Assembly: GCF_022354825.1 (NCBI RefSeq)
Contig: NZ_CP031168.1
Coordinates: forward strand, 1,489,501 to 1,553,500
Reading direction: 5' to 3'
Length of the DNA: 64,000 nt
Source of the DNA: Paenibacillus sp. H1-7
Lineage (GTDB): Bacteria > Bacillota > Bacilli > Paenibacillales > NBRC-103111
A model generated the notes under the pieces. It ran no database searches. It was not told the origin of the DNA and saw only the letters and a list, made by a program, of their open reading frames with translations. This document shows, piece after piece, positions 41,301 to 51,091 of this stretch. Position 1 is the first letter of the stretch. The number at the start of each line of letters is the position of its first letter. The position numbers and the translations under genes were made by a program.

Positions 41301-42236
41301 TCACAGCCAATCTTTTTTACGAAATAATACAAACATCGACACGCCGACAATGCACAAAATAATGACGGTTGTGAGTCCGCCATATTCCCAGTGCAATCCG
41401 GGAATCGACTCGAAATTCATTCCGTAAACCCCGGTAATGAAGGTGAGCGGCATGAAGATCGTCGTTAATGCGGTAAACACGCGCATGATTTCGTTCGCCC
41501 GGTTCGATAGACTGGACTGATAAGCTTCTCGTAAGTTGCCCATCAAATCGCGGAACGTATCGAACGTTTCCTGAATCTTCACGGCGTTCTCATAAATATC
41601 GCCGAAATATTTTTTAAGCGGCTCGCTAATGAACCGCAGCTCTTTTTTGTTTAAAGTCGCTATCACTTCTTTTTGCGGAACGAGCACTTTTTTCAGCCAG
41701 AGGATTTCGCTTCGCAGACCGATGATTTCATTCAGGTGCGATTTCTTCGTGTGCATTAATATATCTTCTTCAAGCTTTTCGATCTTCGCTTCGATCCGAT
41801 CTCCGACATACGTATAATTATCGACTACTAGATCGATCAAGTGATATAGGAACCGGTCGGGCGCAGTTACTTCTTCTTCCCACAAGACCGGCTTCAACGC
41901 GCGCAGCTCGTTAATTTTTTGCCGGGTTACCGTAATGATGTAATGCTTGCCGAGAAATATATTCAAGCCGCGAAGGAAAATTTCCTCATCGTCGAATCGA
42001 ATGCTGTTAACGACAATGAAATAATGAGTATCGTACAGCTCGATTTTCGGACGCTGTTCCTCTTCGGCTAAACAATCCTCTACCGCCAATTCATGAAGAT
42101 GAAATAAGGGCTGTAAAATCGTTAAATCGTCCACATCCGCATCAATCCAATAAAAACCGTGCTCAGGCGGTTCCATCGTTCGGGTAATATCCTCAATTAT
42201 AGTAAAAATGCCGTCCTGTACCAAACGTGCTTTCAT
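41301..42236 (-). CDS. corA: CorA-type divalent cation (magnesium) transporter
   Basis: The 311-residue protein has a large N-terminal cytosolic domain, a long stalk helix and two C-terminal membrane helices (about 252-272 and 286-305) with the ion-selectivity motif YGMNF between them. The end is basic (RKKDWL). CorA pentamers carry Mg2+, Co2+ or Ni2+; the exact ion cannot be read here. The ATG at 42236 has AAGGGGTG 7 bases upstream. A perfect 7-bp inverted repeat stands directly before that site and may form a leader hairpin. Confidence 0.93.
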   Translation of the reverse strand: MKARLVQDGIFTIIEDITRTMEPPEHGFYWIDADVDDLTILQPLFHLHELAVEDCLAEEEQRPKIELYDTHYFIVVNSIRFDDEEIFLRGLNIFLGKHYIITVTRQKINELRALKPVLWEEEVTAPDRFLYHLIDLVVDNYTYVGDRIEAKIEKLEEDILMHTKKSHLNEIIGLRSEILWLKKVLVPQKEVIATLNKKELRFISEPLKKYFGDIYENAVKIQETFDTFRDLMGNLREAYQSSLSNRANEIMRVFTALTTIFMPLTFITGVYGMNFESIPGLHWEYGGLTTVIILCIVGVSMFVLFRKKDWL

Positions 42237-42247
42237 CTTATCCACCC

Positions 42248-42310
42248 CTTCACATGGCTTGTGAAGAGCTCATTGTTGCAGGAACAAGAGCACTTCTGTG
42301 AGCTCGTGAG
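42248..42310 (-). promoter_or_regulatory. Hairpins in the corA leader
   Basis: In the transcript, CTTCACA and TGTGAAG (42248-42266) form a perfect 7-bp stem with loop AGCCA, abutting the ribosome binding site. Just upstream GAGCTCA and TGAGCTC can form a second, larger stem. No known magnesium riboswitch (M-box) consensus is present. Confidence 0.45.
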
Positions 42311-42726
42311 GAATGCAGACGGAAGAAACGTCACTCGTATCGGTACGAACGGAATTCACCTGTGCAGTCGTATAGGAAAACGGCTATTTCACATCATGCA
42401 AAGGAAAGTCCGGCGCATGCGAACGAGCAGCGTAAGCCGTTGGCATTCCAAACGAAATATTCAGTTGTAATTGAACGTAGATACTACTCCTCGGGTCTCC
42501 GTCCATTCGTTTGGTGCACCCCTTTGCTAGTGTTGTCGAATTACTTGTCTAGTATAACTGTTCAATTGCAGTGTATCAAGCTGATTTGTACGATTTCATT
42601 CTACAAAAAATCTATAAATTCGGTGAAGAGATAGATGTTTTTTGGCATATGTTACAGTATGCGAGCATTGTGAATTGGTGTGCTGGCTGCTTTAGGCAAG
42701 TGCCTGAAACTCATAAATTTACCGTC
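42311..42726. other. Intergenic stretch without recognised feature
   Basis: No open frame with a credible ribosome binding site and no known RNA class is visible between the corA leader and the methionine operon promoter. Presumably the corA promoter lies in the left part. Confidence 0.5.
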
Positions 42727-42755
42727 TTGACGGTATTGTATTTTTCGTATAGAGT
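42727..42755 (+). promoter_or_regulatory. Promoter of the metA-metI-metC operon
   Basis: TTGACG at 42727-42732, a 17-base spacer, and TAGAGT at 42750-42755, about 35 bases before the SAM riboswitch. Confidence 0.7.
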
Positions 42756-42789
42756 ATGACTATAACATTAACTGAATATTTCAGCTTCA

Positions 42790-42942
42790 AACTCTTATCA
42801 AGAGCAGGTGGAGGGACTAGCCCGATGATACCCGGCAACCGACAAACCTTACGGCATTTCTTGTTCTGCGGAACAACGAAATGGAAGGGATGCACGGTGC
42901 TAAATCTTGCGGAAGCGTACAGCTTCTGAGAGATGAGAGAGG
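42790..42942 (+). ncRNA. SAM-I riboswitch (S-box)
   Basis: The core is textbook: CTTATCAAGAGCAGGTGGAG, GGACTAGCCCGATGATACCC, GGCAACC, AGGGATGCACGGTGCTAAATC, and the closing GAGAGATGAGAGAGG. A terminator follows at 42960. S-adenosylmethionine should switch off the methionine biosynthesis genes downstream. Confidence 0.97.
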
Positions 42943-42959
42943 ACATTTGTTGAAACGAC

Positions 42960-42995
42960 AAGGCCTTTCTCGTGTGCGCGAAAAAGGCCTTTTTT
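42960..42995 (+). terminator. S-box expression-platform terminator
   Basis: AAGGCCTTT pairs with AAAGGCCTT, closing with TCG/CGA, followed by six T. Confidence 0.92.
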
Positions 42996-43056
42996 AGTGC
43001 CTTTTTGCAGGAGTTTGCGCAAGGACAAAACACCTACAAAAAAGGAGTGACTTACT

Positions 43057-43983
43057 ATGCCTATCAAAATTCCCGATCATTTGCCGGCAAGAGAAATCCT
43101 ACTGAATGAGAACATCTTCGTGATGGATGAGACGGTGGCTTTCCACCAAGATATTCGTCCGCTGCGAATTGCCATATTGAATTTGATGCCTACAAAAGAA
43201 ACGACAGAGACGCAAATCCTTCGTTTGATCGGCAATACGCCGCTTCAGGTGGAATTCGTCCTGCTGCATCCGAAGACGCATACGTCCAAAAACACATCGG
43301 CGGAGCATCTGGAGCAGTTTTATAAAACGTTCGACGATGTCCGCAACGAACGGTTTGACGGCTTGATCATCACCGGTGCGCCTGTAGAGCAGCTGGACTT
43401 CGAGGACGTCAACTACTGGGATGAGCTGCAGCAAATTATGGATTGGAGCCGCGATCACGTTACATCGACTTTGCATATATGTTGGGCCGCGCAAGCGGGC
43501 TTGTACCACCATTTCGGAGTTCCGAAATACGGCTTGGAGCAAAAGATGTTCGGCGTGTTCACGCATATCGTCAGTACGCAGAACGTTAAGCTGCTGCGGG
43601 GCTTCGACGAAATGTTCTTCGTACCGCAATCCCGTCATACGGAGGTACGCAAGGAAGATATCGAGAAGCATCCGGAGCTTGAAATATTGTCGGAATCTCC
43701 GGAAGCAGGAGTCTATCTTGTCGGAACGAAGGACGGCAAACAAATTTTCGTTACCGGGCATTCCGAATATGACGCTTGTACATTGAAATACGAGTATGAC
43801 CGGGATATCAATAAAGGGATGGAGGTAGCCGTTCCGAAAAACTATTACCCGAATGACGATCCTACCAAACCGCCGCTCGTATCGTGGAGAGCGCATGCGA
43901 ACCTGTTGTTTTCCAACTGGTTGAACTATTATGTATACCAAGAGACGCCGTTTGATTTGCACAAGGAGGAGTATTGTATATGA
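43057..43983 (+). CDS. metA: Homoserine O-acetyltransferase (MetA family)
   Basis: The 308-residue MetA-fold enzyme activates homoserine for methionine synthesis. Catalytic residues align with the E. coli numbering: C142 in [10 protein letters not shown]235 and E237 in GHSEYD. Residue 111 is glutamate (TGAPVE), which in the Bacillus cereus enzyme confers acetyl-CoA use, whereas E. coli has glycine and uses succinyl-CoA. I therefore call it acetyltransferase, although most databases label this family succinyltransferase. AAAAGGAGTG precedes the ATG. It is the first gene of the S-box operon. Confidence 0.95.
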   Translation: MPIKIPDHLPAREILLNENIFVMDETVAFHQDIRPLRIAILNLMPTKETTETQILRLIGNTPLQVEFVLLHPKTHTSKNTSAEHLEQFYKTFDDVRNERFDGLIITGAPVEQLDFEDVNYWDELQQIMDWSRDHVTSTLHICWAAQAGLYHHFGVPKYGLEQKMFGVFTHIVSTQNVKLLRGFDEMFFVPQSRHTEVRKEDIEKHPELEILSESPEAGVYLVGTKDGKQIFVTGHSEYDACTLKYEYDRDINKGMEVAVPKNYYPNDDPTKPPLVSWRAHANLLFSNWLNYYVYQETPFDLHKEEYCI

Positions 43984-45161
43984 GTGAACAGCATAACCAG
44001 TTGAAAATCGAGAGCCGGTTAGCCCAGATCGGCTCTCAGGAAGAGCCGGTAACGGGAGCGGTCAGCTTCCCGATCTATCAAGCGACGGCGTTTCGTCACC
44101 CGAAGCTGGGTCAGAGCACAGGCTTTGACTATGCCCGCACGAAAAGCCCGACGCGCAAGGTGCTGGAGGATGCCATCGCAAGCCTGGAGTCCGGTGACGC
44201 CGGATTCGCCTGCAGCTCCGGCATGGCTGCGCTGCAAACAATCTTCGCTTTGTTCAGCCAAGGCGATCACCTGATCGTATCGCTTGATCTGTACGGAGGC
44301 ACATACCGTCTTCTGGAGAAAATCATGTCGCGTTTCGGCGTAACCGCTACTTATGTAGATACGAACGATCTTGACGCTCTGGAATCGCACTATAAGCCGA
44401 ATACGAAAGCGGTTCTGATCGAAACGCCGACGAATCCTCTGATGATGATTACCGATCTTGAGCTGGTTTGCAGCTGGGCCAAGAAAAAAGGCATTTTGAC
44501 TATCGTGGACAATACGCTATTGACGCCGTTTTTCCAGCGTCCGATCGAGCTTGGCGCCGATATCGTCATTCACAGCGCGACCAAATACCTCGGCGGTCAT
44601 AACGATGTGCTCGCCGGTCTTATTGTGACCAAGGGCCAGGAATTGTCCGAGCAAATGGCCTTTTTGCACAACTCCATCGGAGCCGTCTTGAATCCGCAGG
44701 ATAGCTGGCTGCTGATGAGAGGGATGAAGACACTGGCTATCCGCATGGAGCGCCATCAATATAACGCTACGCGTATGGCAGAATTTTTGCTGAACCATCC
44801 GCAGGTGGAATCCGTATATTATCCGGCACTGGAAAGCCATCCGGGTTATGAGATTCAAAAGAAGCAATCGTCCGGCAACACCGGTATTTTCTCTTTCAAA
44901 ATGAAAGATGCCCGTTATATCGAGCCGATTTTGAGACACATTCAGCTTATCGCTTTTGCAGAGAGCTTGGGCGGCGTAGAATCGTTGATGACTTATCCCG
45001 CCGTTCAGACACACGCAGATATTCCGGAGGAAATCCGCCGTCAGGTGGGAGTGGATGACCGACTGCTTCGTTATTCGGTCGGCATCGAGCATATCGACGA
45101 TTTGATCGCCGACTTGTCGCGGGCTATCGACTTGGCACAAGCCGAAATAGAGGGGGCTTAG
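43980..45161 (+). CDS. metI: Cystathionine gamma-synthase / O-acetylhomoserine thiolyase
   Basis: This Cys/Met-metabolism PLP enzyme (393 residues from the ATG at 43980) overlaps the metA stop by an ATGA and has AAGGAGGAG upstream. The PLP lysine lies in [30 protein letters not shown] and ETPTNPLM are family motifs. In Bacillus subtilis metI and metC form one operon under an S-box, with MetI acting on O-acetylhomoserine, and the arrangement here is the same with metA in front. The split of roles between this and the next paralogue is by that synteny. Confidence 0.92.
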   Translation: MSEQHNQLKIESRLAQIGSQEEPVTGAVSFPIYQATAFRHPKLGQSTGFDYARTKSPTRKVLEDAIASLESGDAGFACSSGMAALQTIFALFSQGDHLIVSLDLYGGTYRLLEKIMSRFGVTATYVDTNDLDALESHYKPNTKAVLIETPTNPLMMITDLELVCSWAKKKGILTIVDNTLLTPFFQRPIELGADIVIHSATKYLGGHNDVLAGLIVTKGQELSEQMAFLHNSIGAVLNPQDSWLLMRGMKTLAIRMERHQYNATRMAEFLLNHPQVESVYYPALESHPGYEIQKKQSSGNTGIFSFKMKDARYIEPILRHIQLIAFAESLGGVESLMTYPAVQTHADIPEEIRRQVGVDDRLLRYSVGIEHIDDLIADLSRAIDLAQAEIEGA

Positions 45162-45170
45162 AAGCAGCTG

Positions 45171-46346
45171 ATGGCAGAGCACAATCACAACAAGGATCAA
45201 CAACAAAGTCGTCAATTTGCTACGAAGCTGATTCATTTTGGCGCGGAAATCGATCCGAGAACGGGCGCATCGAGCGTGCCGATCTATCAGGCATCGACGT
45301 TCCACCAGTTTTCGCTCGACGATCCGCAGCAATACGATTATACCCGTTCGGGGAATCCTACCCGGCAGGCGCTGGAGGATTATATTGCGCTGCTCGAAGG
45401 CGGCGTGCGCGGCTTTGCGTTCGCATCCGGCATGGCTGCGATATCCGCGGCGTTCATGCTTCTCTCGGCGGGCGATCACGTTATTTGTACCGAGGATGTA
45501 TACGGCGGAACGTACCGTTTGCTCAGTACGATCATGAACCGTATGAATATCGAAACGACGTTCGTCGATATGACGGATTTGGATAAAGTGAAGGCGGCTC
45601 TCAAGCCGAATACGAAGGTAGTCTACATGGAGACACCGTCGAATCCGACTTTGAGAATTACGAACATTGCCGAAATTACAGCTTGGGCGAAAGGGCAGGG
45701 GCTGTTCACCGTACTGGACAATACGTTCATGACCCCGTATCATCAGCGACCGATTGAGCTCGGCGTAGATCTGGTGCTTCATAGCGCGACCAAATTTTTG
45801 GGCGGTCACAGCGATGTGACGGCAGGACTGGCCGTTGCAGCCAATGAAAGCCTCGGAGATCAGCTGAAGCAAATTCAGAACGGGCTCGGCACCATTCTTA
45901 GCATATATGATTCGTGGCTGCTTATGCGGGGAATGAAGACGCTGCAGGCGCGTATGGAGGCTCACGAGCTGAGCGCGCGCCGCTTGGCGGAATGGCTGTC
46001 CAATCATCCGAAGGTAGAGAAGGTCTACTATCCGGGATTGGCCAATCACCCGGGTCGCGAGATTCACGAGCGGCAATCGAAAGGATACGGCGCCGTCGTA
46101 TCGTTTGATGTCGGCTCCGGCGAGCAAGCCAAGCAAGTGCTGGGGAAAGTGAAAATTCCTCTCGTAGCCGTAAGCTTAGGGGCTGTGGAGAGCATTCTCT
46201 CTTACCCCGCCATGATGTCACATGCCGCTATGCCGCGCGAAGTACGGCTGGAGAGAGGCATCACCGACGGCCTCGTGCGTTATTCGGTAGGTTTGGAAAG
46301 CATTGACGATATCATTGCCGATCTCGATCAGGCTCTTCGATCCTAA
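45171..46346 (+). CDS. metC: Cystathionine beta-lyase
   Basis: The 391-residue second PLP enzyme of the pair would convert cystathionine to homocysteine. The PLP lysine is in HSATKFLGGHSDVTAGL; YTRSGNPTRQALE and ETPSNPTLRI are typical of the family. It starts 9 bp after metI, with GAGGGGG upstream. Both paralogues are similar in sequence, and the assignment as MetC follows gene order in Bacillus rather than a unique residue. Confidence 0.9.
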   Translation: MAEHNHNKDQQQSRQFATKLIHFGAEIDPRTGASSVPIYQASTFHQFSLDDPQQYDYTRSGNPTRQALEDYIALLEGGVRGFAFASGMAAISAAFMLLSAGDHVICTEDVYGGTYRLLSTIMNRMNIETTFVDMTDLDKVKAALKPNTKVVYMETPSNPTLRITNIAEITAWAKGQGLFTVLDNTFMTPYHQRPIELGVDLVLHSATKFLGGHSDVTAGLAVAANESLGDQLKQIQNGLGTILSIYDSWLLMRGMKTLQARMEAHELSARRLAEWLSNHPKVEKVYYPGLANHPGREIHERQSKGYGAVVSFDVGSGEQAKQVLGKVKIPLVAVSLGAVESILSYPAMMSHAAMPREVRLERGITDGLVRYSVGLESIDDIIADLDQALRS

Positions 46347-46407
46347 CCCGCAGACGGTCAAGAGTGACTGTAGGGAGTCGTCCTGCATAGTGATCAACTT
46401 GTGTCAG

Positions 46408-46454
46408 GAGATTGTCAGAAATGAGGCGAGCCTCTAACTGGCAGTCTCTTTTTT
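46408..46454 (+). terminator. Terminator of the met operon
   Basis: GAGATTGTCAG pairs with CTGGCAGTCTC (two G-U pairs), enclosing GAGGC/GCCTC, followed by six T. Confidence 0.85.
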
Positions 46455-46553
46455 GATGACTAGGCCCATCGTTTGTGGTACGATGATTTTATAGAGTTTT
46501 TTCGTATGCAAAATAAATTTTCGGAATTGCTAGAATAAAGGAGTGAGCACAGG

Positions 46554-47690
46554 ATGAGTTCAATCGACCGCATCCTTGACAGTGCGCTGGCCGGAAACCG
46601 AATCAGTCTCGACGACTGTATTCAATTATATGAATCCGATGAAATTGAAAAGATGGGCCATGTCGCAAACCAAATTATGTTGAGGCACCATCCGGATCCA
46701 ATAACAACATTTGTTATCGGCCGCAATATTAACTATACGAATATTTGCGACGTCTACTGCCGTTTTTGTGCGTTTTACCGTTCGCCGGGCTCGAATGAAG
46801 GCTATGTATTGCCGGATGAAACGATATTCCAGAAAATCCAGGAGACCTTGGATGTTAACGGAACCGAGATCCTGATGCAGGGCGGCACGAACCCGAATCT
46901 GCCGTTTACTTACTATACGAATTTGCTTCGCGAGATCAAGAAACGCTTCAATATTACGATGCATTCCTTCTCGCCTGCGGAAATTATGAAAATGAAGGAA
47001 GTTTCCGAAGGGCTGTCTCTAGAAGAGGTTATGCGCGAGCTGAAAGCAGCCGGACTGGATTCACTGCCTGGAGGCGGAGGCGAAATCCTCGATGACCGGA
47101 CCCGCCGCAAAATCAGCCGATTGAAAGGCTCTTGGCGCGATTGGATGGACGTGATGCAGATGGCTCACAAAATCGGCATGTCCACCACCGCTACAATGGT
47201 TATCGGCTTCGGAGAGTCAATGGAGGAGCGGGCGCTCCACCTGCTGCGTGTTCGTGACGCACAGGACGAATGTATTGCGAACAAGTGGAATTCCCCAGGA
47301 TTCCTTGCGTTTATTTCCTGGACGTTCCAGCCGGACAATACGAATATGAAGGCTGAGAAACTGGGCCCTGATGAATATTTGAAAAATGTTGCGATCAGCC
47401 GCATCATGCTGGACAACATCCCGAACTTCCAATCATCATGGGTGACTATGGGACCGGAGGTCGGCAAAAAGTCGCTGCACTTCGGCTGTAACGATTTCGG
47501 CAGCACGATGATCGAGGAAAATGTCGTATCCGCGGCAGGCACGACGCACAAAGTAAATATCGGCTCGACGCTGGACATCATTCGTCAGGCCGGCAAAATT
47601 CCGGCTCAACGCAACACGAGATACGAAATTTTGCGTGTGTTTGACGATGTGAACGTGAAGGTCGATAACGACTTTATTATGCAAAACTAA
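46554..47690 (+). CDS. mqnC: Cyclic dehypoxanthinyl futalosine synthase (MqnC)
   Basis: This 378-residue radical SAM enzyme closes dehypoxanthinyl futalosine in the futalosine route to menaquinone. The iron-sulfur cysteines are C65, C69 and C72 (CDVYCRFC), the SAM-binding region follows, and MQGGTNPNLPFTYY and SLPGGGGEILDD are characteristic. CofH and MqnE are related, but the length and GGGGEILDD segment favour MqnC. Use of this pathway instead of the classical men genes is informative for the organism. AAGGAGTG precedes the ATG; other mqn genes are not in this window. Confidence 0.92.
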   Translation: MSSIDRILDSALAGNRISLDDCIQLYESDEIEKMGHVANQIMLRHHPDPITTFVIGRNINYTNICDVYCRFCAFYRSPGSNEGYVLPDETIFQKIQETLDVNGTEILMQGGTNPNLPFTYYTNLLREIKKRFNITMHSFSPAEIMKMKEVSEGLSLEEVMRELKAAGLDSLPGGGGEILDDRTRRKISRLKGSWRDWMDVMQMAHKIGMSTTATMVIGFGESMEERALHLLRVRDAQDECIANKWNSPGFLAFISWTFQPDNTNMKAEKLGPDEYLKNVAISRIMLDNIPNFQSSWVTMGPEVGKKSLHFGCNDFGSTMIEENVVSAAGTTHKVNIGSTLDIIRQAGKIPAQRNTRYEILRVFDDVNVKVDNDFIMQN

Positions 47691-47695
47691 TAAGA

Positions 47696-47738
47696 ACGGC
47701 CCTGTAACTTTGATCAAAGTTCAGGGTCGTTTTTTTTG
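47696..47738 (+). terminator. Terminator of mqnC
   Basis: AACGGCCCTG pairs with CAGGGTCGTT (one G-U pair) with an inner AACTTTGATCAAAGTT palindrome, followed by eight T. Confidence 0.9.
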
Positions 47739-47871
47739 CTTGTCCTCCTCCTTCCCTCTTCTCAATTTTGCGTTATACGCCAATGATTCATGGGAAATTG
47801 TTGTTTGTATATATGCACATCCGTGACCATATATTAAAAAAGAGAAGTAAGGGAAGGAAGGAGTGAATGGA

Positions 47872-48789
47872 ATGAAGCTGTTTGCTTTGACCCTGGTGAA
47901 AACGTCGGAATCTGCCGCACACCGGCTGTACACGGCAGTGGATCATACGGCCCGGTCCTTTCAGAAGCATACTGTGGCTACAACTCTCCATCGGTTAGAT
48001 AATGGCTTTGTCATTCAGGCGGATGGAATTTTGCCGCATTTTCAATTGGATAAACGGACGGACGCACTGTATAAACAGGTGGCGGATGTATTGGCGGACT
48101 GGATTGTCCGCGAAGATGAAGAGCGTTTGATGCGGACTCTGATCACTCGTGATTTTGACTATACGAAGGAAGAGGATATTCGTGCAATCTTAAGCTACTG
48201 CTTGCCGATGCAGCAGACGGATATGGCGGACGAGTCGATGTCGCAAATGGCGGATCGCCGTAAGCAGATTATTGCGGAAGCGGCCTACACCTACTTGCAA
48301 GAAAATTCCGATATGCATTTGCAGGGCTTCATGAACTTCCGGCTGCGTCCTTATATTGAGGAGCTTCACGAAATGGCGGAGTATGCGATTGATGAATTTT
48401 TGATGGATCAGCAATACCAGGAGTTTATTTCCTTACTGAAATATTTTGTCTATATTCAAGAAGCCAAAATTCCGGCTGCGCATTTGTTACATAAGGGCGG
48501 AAATGACTTTTTGCTGCTGAACGACCGGATGGAGCCGATAGATACAAGCCAGAACGACGCTACGTTGACGGTGGAAATGCTGGAGAAGGACATTAACTTC
48601 GAGGATGTTATCGTTAGCACTTTGATTTCCGTGTCTCCGCAGCATATATTCATTCACACCCGCGACCCGGAGGTGCAGGTCATCAAGACGATTATGCAAA
48701 TATTCGAAAACCGGGTTCAGCTGTGCGACTATTGCCGGGTATGCCACAATCTTGACCGAATCGCTGCAGCTGACTATAATAAAGGGTAA
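47872..48789 (+). CDS. ytxC: YtxC-like sporulation protein
   Basis: The 305-residue soluble protein resembles Bacillus subtilis YtxC, whose gene also lies immediately upstream of thrS. Recognisable segments are LQGFMNFRLRPYIEEL, YQEFISLLKYFVYIQEAKIP and, near the end, FENRVQLCDYCRVCH, where a C-x2-C-x2-C cluster could bind metal. YtxC is annotated as a putative sporulation protein of unknown activity. The ATG at 47872 is 8 bases after AAGGAG; a GTG at 47863 is too close. The downstream leader is a T-box. Confidence 0.82.
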   Translation: MKLFALTLVKTSESAAHRLYTAVDHTARSFQKHTVATTLHRLDNGFVIQADGILPHFQLDKRTDALYKQVADVLADWIVREDEERLMRTLITRDFDYTKEEDIRAILSYCLPMQQTDMADESMSQMADRRKQIIAEAAYTYLQENSDMHLQGFMNFRLRPYIEELHEMAEYAIDEFLMDQQYQEFISLLKYFVYIQEAKIPAAHLLHKGGNDFLLLNDRMEPIDTSQNDATLTVEMLEKDINFEDVIVSTLISVSPQHIFIHTRDPEVQVIKTIMQIFENRVQLCDYCRVCHNLDRIAAADYNKG

Positions 48790-48799
48790 GGCAGTAATC

Positions 48800-49028
48800 A
48801 GAGACAACAATGATTGAACGTCCTGTACAGAGAGAGGAGCCGCAGGCTGTAAGCTCCTTCAGTTACGACAATCGTTTACCCCTTTGTAGCCGGGTTATGG
48901 AACGTCGGGCGGTGGTTAGCCGCATGTCTCCGATCAGTAAATAGCCCCGAGTCATTCCCGTTACCGGATGCTGTGAGGATCCGCGAGCCTTCGTAACGTG
49001 GATCGAACTAGGGTGGAACCACGAGACC
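48800..49028 (+). ncRNA. T-box leader of thrS
   Basis: The T-box sequence AGGGTGGAACCACG lies at 49010-49023, followed by the terminator stem. Stem I begins around 48810. A candidate threonine specifier ACC occurs at 48878-48880 (in TTTACCCC), but I did not fold Stem I fully. Uncharged tRNA-Thr should promote readthrough into thrS. Confidence 0.93.
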
Positions 49029-49029
49029 A

Positions 49030-49067
49030 AGCGCACTCGTCCCTTTCGGGATGATGCGCTTTTTTAT
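49030..49067 (+). terminator. T-box terminator
   Basis: AGCGCA and TCGTCCC pair with GGGATGA and TGCGCT (one bulged C) around TTTC, followed by six T. Confidence 0.92.
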
Positions 49068-49096
49068 TTGTTTACATTTTCAGGAGGTTGAAAACT

Positions 49097-51037
49097 ATGG
49101 CAGTGAAAGTAACGTTTCCCGACGGCGCGGTCAGGGAATACGAGCAAGGGACAACAATTGAAGAGGTAGCGGGCTCTATCAGCTCCGGATTGAAGAAAAA
49201 TGCGGTTGTGGGCAAGGTCGACGGCAAGGTTGTCGATTTGAACACGGCTCTGGAGCAAGATGCAGCCCTGGAAATCGTTACGCTGGACAGCGAGGCCGGT
49301 TTGGAAGTGTACCGCCACAGCACGGCTCACTTGATGGCTCAAGCGATCAAGCGAATCTACGGCGAGAAAGCTGTGAAGCTGGGTATCGGTCCTGTTATCG
49401 AGGACGGATTTTATTATGACATCGATCTGGAGACGCCGATTACACCGGAGGATTTGACCAAAATCGAGAAGGAAATGGAGAAAATTACGCAGGAGAACTT
49501 GCCGATCCGCCGCAGAGTGGTGGGCCGGGAAGAAGCGATTCGTATTTTCACCGAGCTTGGAGATCCATTGAAGCTGGAGCTGATCCGCGATTTGCCGGAG
49601 GATTCCGTGCTGACGATTTACGATCAGGGTGAGTTTTTCGATTTGTGCAGAGGCCCGCATTTGCCTTCCACAGGCCGTATCAAAGCGTTCAAGCTGTTGA
49701 GCGTGGCGGGAGCTTACTGGCGCGGCGATTCGAAGAACAAGATGCTGCAGCGTATTTACGGCACGGCCTTCCCTAAAAAAGCGGAGCTGGACGAGCATCT
49801 CCATTTGCTCGAGGAAGCGAAGAAGCGCGACCACCGGAAGCTGGGTAAAGAGCTGCAAATGTTCACGTTCTCCCGTGAAGTCGGACAAGGACTTCCGCTG
49901 TGGCTGCCGCACGGGGCGAAAGTGCGCCGTACGATGGAGCGCTATATCGTTGATCTGGAGGAAAGACTCGGCTATCAGCACGTGTATACGCCGGTATTGG
50001 CCAATGTGGAGCTGTATAAGACTTCCGGCCACTGGGAGCACTATCAGGAGGATATGTTCCCTAAAATGATCATGGACAACGAGGAGCTCGTCCTTCGTCC
50101 AATGAACTGTCCGCACCATATGATGGTGTACAAAAGCGACATGCGCAGCTATCGGGACTTGCCGATCCGCGTAGCGGAGCTTGGAACGATGCACCGTTAT
50201 GAAATGTCGGGAGCATTGACCGGCTTGCACCGTGTACGTGCGATGACCTTGAACGACGCGCACATTTTCTGCCGTCCGGATCAGATCAAGGAAGAGTTTG
50301 CCCGCGTTGTCAATCTGATTCGTCAGGTTTACGAGGACTTCGGCATCACGGAGTACCGCTTCCGTCTGTCGTATCGCGATCCGCAGGATACCGAGAAATA
50401 TTTCCCGGACGATCAAATGTGGGAAATGTCCCAGCGCATGCTGCGTGAAGTAGTCGAGGAGCTTGGCTTGCCGTTCTATGAGGCCGAGGGCGAGGCGGCT
50501 TTCTACGGTCCGAAGCTGGACGTACAGATCAAAACGGCGTTGAAAAAAGAAGAAACGTTGTCCACGGCACAGCTGGACTTCCTGCTGCCTGAGCGCTTCC
50601 AATTGGAGTACGTTGGCGAAGACGGCCAAAAGCACCGTCCGGTCGTTATTCACCGCGGCATCATCTCCACGATGGAGCGGATGACGGCGTTCCTGCTGGA
50701 AAACTTCGCAGGCAATTTGCCGACTTGGCTGTCCCCGGTACAGGCCAAAGTTATTCCTGTATCCACAGCCTTCGAAGCTTATGCGAAGCAAGTGGAAGAG
50801 AAGCTGCAGCTTGCCGGCATTCGCGTAGAATCCGATCTTCGTAACGAGAAGCTCGGATATAAAATCCGCGAAGCACAGCTGGAGAAAATCCCTTACATGC
50901 TCGTCGTGGGCGAGAATGAGATGAACAGCTCGAGCGTGTCCGTCCGTAAGCGCGGCGCCGGAGATCTCGGCACGCAGAGCTTGGACAGCACGGTAGAATT
51001 GATTAGCGAAGCGATCCGTACGAAGCAGATCGACTAA
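49097..51037 (+). CDS. thrS: Threonyl-tRNA synthetase
   Basis: The 646-residue class II synthetase charges tRNA-Thr. It shows a TGS domain (about 1-63), an editing domain with [11 protein letters not shown], the catalytic core with zinc ligands in [23 protein letters not shown], motif 3 in [17 protein letters not shown], and the anticodon-binding domain from about 540. The ATG at 49097 lies 9 bases after AGGAGG; the TTG at 49088 overlaps that site. The T-box leader controls it. Confidence 0.98.
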   Translation: MAVKVTFPDGAVREYEQGTTIEEVAGSISSGLKKNAVVGKVDGKVVDLNTALEQDAALEIVTLDSEAGLEVYRHSTAHLMAQAIKRIYGEKAVKLGIGPVIEDGFYYDIDLETPITPEDLTKIEKEMEKITQENLPIRRRVVGREEAIRIFTELGDPLKLELIRDLPEDSVLTIYDQGEFFDLCRGPHLPSTGRIKAFKLLSVAGAYWRGDSKNKMLQRIYGTAFPKKAELDEHLHLLEEAKKRDHRKLGKELQMFTFSREVGQGLPLWLPHGAKVRRTMERYIVDLEERLGYQHVYTPVLANVELYKTSGHWEHYQEDMFPKMIMDNEELVLRPMNCPHHMMVYKSDMRSYRDLPIRVAELGTMHRYEMSGALTGLHRVRAMTLNDAHIFCRPDQIKEEFARVVNLIRQVYEDFGITEYRFRLSYRDPQDTEKYFPDDQMWEMSQRMLREVVEELGLPFYEAEGEAAFYGPKLDVQIKTALKKEETLSTAQLDFLLPERFQLEYVGEDGQKHRPVVIHRGIISTMERMTAFLLENFAGNLPTWLSPVQAKVIPVSTAFEAYAKQVEEKLQLAGIRVESDLRNEKLGYKIREAQLEKIPYMLVVGENEMNSSSVSVRKRGAGDLGTQSLDSTVELISEAIRTKQID

Positions 51038-51049
51038 GCGGCATTTAAA

Positions 51050-51091
51050 AACGGATAAATTCCTTTGGGGATTTATCCGTTATCCGTTTTT
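51050..51091 (+). terminator. Terminator of thrS
   Basis: AACGGATAAAT pairs perfectly with ATTTATCCGTT; a second ATCCGTTTTT follows, so two alternative 3' arms share one 5' arm. Confidence 0.88.

Noticed and set aside
42398..42440. RNase P RNA-like phrase AGGAAAGTCCGG upstream of the met operon
   Set aside because: It matches the start of the P4 region only. The other universally conserved segments (for example the ACAGAA near the 3' side) are absent within 400 bases, so it is coincidence.
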